A DNA stretch of 7,885 nt, taken from contig JAGPKI010000009.1 of assembly GCA_018054005.1 (NCBI GenBank), positions 14,650 to 22,534 on the forward strand, read 5' to 3'. A program made the translations under genes and the position numbers. Positions within the stretch are counted from its first letter, which is position 1. Every line of letters starts with the position of its first letter. Below the pieces are notes generated by a model. That model did no database searches. It saw only the letters and a list, made by a program, of their open reading frames with translations, and was not told the origin of the DNA. This stretch comes from Caldisericia bacterium (lineage in GTDB: Bacteria > Caldisericota > Caldisericia > UBA6126 > JAGPKI01). Of this stretch, positions 6,604 through 7,885 are shown in pieces.

Positions 6604-6632
6604 ATTATAGCTTAAATTAATTTTTTTGATAA
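6604..6632 (-). promoter_or_regulatory. Promoter of the propeller-stalk / M42 operon
   Basis: On the minus strand a perfect TATAAT (6609 to 6604) is preceded, after exactly 17 bases, by TTATCA (6632 to 6627), which matches the -35 consensus at four of six positions. Only 9 bases separate the -10 box from the ATG at 6594, so transcription would begin within a few bases of the start codon and leave almost no leader. The direct repeat TTGAT-AACAA-TTGAT (6626-6640, plus strand) overlaps the -35 box and might be a binding site. Confidence 0.6.
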
Positions 6633-6731
6633 CAATTGATTTTTTTCAACTAAAATCTTGCGGAAAAGTAATTAGTGCATCAAATTAAAAATATTACAAT
6701 AAATATATATAAGCTTCTGTATATAAGATTA

Positions 6732-6776
6732 CAGGAAGTATAAAAATGGAATCAATAATGAAAGAAACAGAATTCA
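6732..6776. repeat. Direct repeat copy 1 (CAGGAAGTAT...GAAAGAAACAGAATTCA)
   Basis: CAGGAAGTAT (6732-6741) and the 17-base GAAAGAAACAGAATTCA (6760-6776) both recur exactly at 7093-7102 and 7116-7132. The spacers are 18 and 13 bases. The flanks are also alike (GATTACAGG versus GATTCCAGG), so these are two diverged copies of one unit about 45 bases long. Confidence 0.7.
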
Positions 6777-6834
6777 GGATAGAAACATTCAGGTATAACA
6801 ATTTCTTCTTCAAACATAAAAAAAGGTGAAAAAA

Positions 6835-6868
6835 TGGATTCCTTAATAGTTGATTACAGGAACGACAA
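6835..6868. repeat. Palindromic repeat, TGGATTCC...GGAACGACAA
   Basis: TTCCT (6839-6843) pairs with AGGAA (6858-6862), and TAAT (6844-6847) pairs with ATTA (6853-6856) with one unpaired base. The TGGATTCC left end and the ...ACGACAA right end match the pattern of the elements at 6952-6980 and 6987-7018. Confidence 0.55.
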
Positions 6869-6877
6869 CTACTCCCA

Positions 6878-6922
6878 GTCATCCTGAGGGTACATTTATG
6901 TATTTTGGTTTGTAAGGATCTC
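6878..6922. repeat. Dispersed intergenic repeat, GTCATCCTGAG...AAGGATCTC type
   Basis: It starts with GTCATCCTGAGGG (6878-6890) and ends with AAGGATCTC (6914-6922), the same frame as the element at 2231-2262 with C for T at matching places. ATCCT (6881-6885) and AGGAT (6915-6919) could pair. Confidence 0.5.
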
Positions 6923-6951
6923 TTTTTTCATTATACTTATAAAAATTGGGC

Positions 6952-6980
6952 TGGATCCCCAATCGAGTTGGGGATGACAG
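6952..6980. repeat. Palindromic repeat A, TGGATCCCC...GGGGATGACAG
   Basis: ATCCCCAA (6955-6962) and TTGGGGAT (6968-6975) form a perfect 8-bp stem with a 5-base loop. It has the shape of the widespread short palindromes that read 'VIP...G.P' when translated, loosely like neisserial dRS3-type repeats. Confidence 0.75.
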
Positions 6981-6986
6981 TTACTG

Positions 6987-7018
6987 TGGATCCTCGATAA
7001 AAGATTTCGAGGATGACA
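6987..7018. repeat. Palindromic repeat B, TGGATCCTCG...CGAGGATGACA
   Basis: ATCCTCGA (6990-6997) and TCGAGGAT (7007-7014) form a perfect 8-bp stem with a 9-base loop. It follows repeat A after 6 bases. The outer ends TGGATCC and GGATGACA are the same as in A, while the inner stem bases differ, as expected for compensated stems. Confidence 0.75.
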
Positions 7019-7025
7019 AATACCA

Positions 7026-7040
7026 TGGATTCCTGCTTGG
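7026..7040. repeat. Half copy of the palindromic repeat (TGGATTCCTGCTTGG)
   Basis: The left end TGGATTCCTGC is typical of the family, but the expected GCAGGAATGACA right arm is missing. It is a truncated third unit after repeats A and B. Confidence 0.45.
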
Positions 7041-7092
7041 GTTGGTAAAAATAAAGAAAAAAAACACTGGTACCCGGTTCAGATGCGGATTC

Positions 7093-7132
7093 CAGGAAGT
7101 ATTTCTTTTCAAATAGAAAGAAACAGAATTCA
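7093..7132. repeat. Direct repeat copy 2 (CAGGAAGTAT...GAAAGAAACAGAATTCA)
   Basis: This is the second copy of the unit at 6732-6776, lying 10 bases from the RHS remnant. Here TTTCTTT (7102-7108) and AAAGAAA (7117-7123) can also pair with an 8-base loop. Confidence 0.7.
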
Positions 7133-7141
7133 TAGTTAAAA

Positions 7142-7586
7142 TTATGGTAGATTAGATTTTGCACCAATAAGTTTTGAGAGATAGCCAGAGACTGGATCTT
7201 TCATTATGAATCTACCAGCTTCTGGGTCATAATACCTTGCATGCATATAGTAGAGGAAGGTTTTATTATCATACAGGATATCATCACTACCAATAATCTA
7301 CCAATAAAGAGTTTTGGATTACATAAATAGCTGAGTTTTGTAATATATTCCCAAATGGGTCGTAAGAGTAGGTTTAAACGATATATCTTTTCCGAGATGT
7401 CTTTGCTAAAACATTTAAGGTATCGTCATAGGAGTAGTTTTCAACGATATATCCATCTTCATCTGTTAAAGCTATTACTGAGTCTCTCATATCAGTAACA
7501 TAGAAATAAATTGTTTCAGTTCCTCCTTGATTTATCTTGATTCCATAAGGGATATAATTAATAGTTCTTATTATGTCTTCAATAAA
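7142..7586 (-). pseudogene. Broken RHS/YD-repeat core domain remnant
   Basis: Minus-strand translation shows the ordered signatures of the RHS-repeat-associated core, spread over three frames. Frame one (7586 to ~7321) gives 'YFYVTDMRDSVIALTDEDG', then 'YSYDD', an in-frame TAA at 7374-7376, then 'TYSYDPFGNIL'. A second frame (7320 to 7297) gives 'NPKLFIGR', matching the usual NPYLFTGR. The third (about 7288 to the TAA at 7142-7144) gives 'LYYMHARYYDPEAGRFIMKDP' in place of the canonical RARYYDP..GRFISKDP. One nonsense codon and two frameshifts mean that it cannot make a working protein. RHS cores wrap toxic C-terminal domains in secreted or wall-attached proteins. Only about 20 residues follow the DP motif here, so no toxin domain is visible. 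There is no start codon or upstream YD-repeat shell, and the left part is lost. Sequencing errors could explain some lesions but hardly all three. Confidence 0.85.
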
Positions 7587-7885
7587 TTACATCAATAATT
7601 TCGGATGCTTCTGCTTCTGGAATTTCAATTTTTTCACCAGAATCAATATTTTCTACAAAAAGTTTTGAATTAGATGGCATGGGTGGTATGGTTTCAATGT
7701 GATATGCATAAGCAACCCAATTAGAATTATTTAACCATTCATAATTGCCAAAACCCAATCCTTCATCAGGTTTTGTCTCTGTTAATCTCTTTAAGAATTT
7801 TCCTTCATCATTAGCCAAACAGAGATCCCATACACCTCCATCTGTACAGATTTTATACAATATTTTTTTCGAGTCTAATGAAAAT
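7579..7885 (-). CDS. C-terminal part of a TolB/WD40-like beta-propeller protein (5' end outside window)
   Basis: The frame is open to the window edge and ends at a TGA at 7579-7581. The ~101 visible residues have the rhythm of TolB-type (PD40) blades. 'FSLDSKKILYKI' stands where FSPDGKKI.. is usual, 'VWDLCLANDEGKFLKRLTE' is a typical strand-turn-strand ending, and 'YEWLNNSNWVAYAY' and 'SKLFVENIDSGEKIEIPE' form the next blade. Such propellers bind proteins or peptides and are often exported, but the N-terminus is not visible. The protein stops at 'EIIDVIY', just where the next blade strand (about FSPDGK..) would be expected, and the RHS remnant starts at the same place. The C-terminus may therefore be truncated by a deletion or insertion. 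A TTG at 7858-7860 is not the true start, because the frame and the similarity continue upstream. Confidence 0.65.
   Translation of the reverse strand, partial: FSLDSKKILYKICTDGGVWDLCLANDEGKFLKRLTETKPDEGLGFGNYEWLNNSNWVAYAYHIETIPPMPSNSKLFVENIDSGEKIEIPEAEASEIIDVIY

Larger units (their letters stand above)
6633..7141. other. Repeat-rich noncoding region
   Basis: About 500 bases without a credible gene. The stretch holds two copies of a direct repeat (6732-6776, 7093-7132), several short palindromic elements with TGGATYCC...GGATGACA ends (6835-6868, 6952-6980, 6987-7018, and a half copy at 7026-7040), and one GTCATCCTGAG...AAGGATCTC element (6878-6922). Open frames of 60-80 codons here translate these repeats and resemble no protein family known to me. 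Confidence 0.7.

Noticed and set aside
6694..6882. 62-codon minus-strand open frame rich in Phe and Leu
   Set aside because: It runs through the palindromic and direct repeats, and the apparent hydrophobicity comes from T-rich noncoding DNA. No start signal is present.
6914..6930. Terminator at the T-run after GGATCTC (plus strand)
   Set aside because: The only available stem is 5 bp with a loop of about 29 bases, and no plus-strand gene precedes it.
6930..6935. Second minus-strand TATAAT in the repeat region
   Set aside because: There is no -35 match at 16-18 bases (GGATCC lies there), and it is about 340 bases from the next gene in AT-rich DNA.
6835..7040. CRISPR array
   Set aside because: The units have different internal sequence and irregular spacing, and no repeat-spacer periodicity or cas gene is visible.
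6937..7167. 76-codon minus-strand open frame ending 'VIPNSIGDPAQFL'
   Set aside because: The 'VIP...G.P' tail is the usual mistranslation of a short palindromic repeat, and the frame overlaps the end of the RHS remnant.

Overview
The window is AT-rich bacterial DNA in which every recognisable gene lies on the minus strand, so transcription runs from high to low coordinates. An AT-rich genome, strong GGAGG-type Shine-Dalgarno sites, copper-amine-oxidase-N-like 'stalk' domains and a tandem set of M42 aminopeptidases would suit an anaerobic lineage of the Thermotogota, Caldisericota or Firmicutes type. The tandem M42 set recalls the adjacent TM1048-TM1050 genes of Thermotoga maritima. No rRNA or other phylogenetic marker is present, so this placement is only a guess.

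Layout in transcription order. (1) 7885-7579: the 3' end of a TolB/WD40-like beta-propeller gene that enters from beyond the window. (2) 7586-7142: a broken remnant of an RHS/YD-repeat core, with an in-frame stop and two frameshifts. (3) 7141-6633: noncoding DNA packed with short palindromic and direct repeats. (4) 6632-6604: a promoter with a perfect TATAAT that sits almost on the next start codon. (5) 6594-4498: a secreted NHL-type propeller protein ending in two nearly identical stalk domains. (6) 4469-3411 and 3420-2374: two overlapping M42 aminopeptidase genes. (7) 2373-1977: an intergenic gap with a dispersed repeat and a perfect operator-like palindrome. (8) 1976-960: a third M42 aminopeptidase. 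(9) 957-298: phoU, 2 bases after that peptidase. (10) 297-1: a repeat hairpin, a probable intrinsic terminator and degenerate dispersed repeats.

Function. The three M42 enzymes keep all the metal-ligand and catalytic positions of the family and are probably cytosolic, self-compartmentalising aminopeptidases that finish the breakdown of peptides. The exported propeller-stalk protein just upstream of the first two, with a 28-base gap, is probably co-transcribed with them. PhoU, a metal-binding regulator of phosphate uptake, is coupled to the third peptidase, and no pst or pho partner gene is visible.

No clearly new defence, secretion or RNA system is visible. The parts most worth a second look are the three-paralog peptidase cluster joined to a surface propeller, the DNA-level homogenisation of the stalk repeats, the near-leaderless promoter, the palindrome ahead of the third peptidase, and the repeat-rich RHS remnant at the right end.
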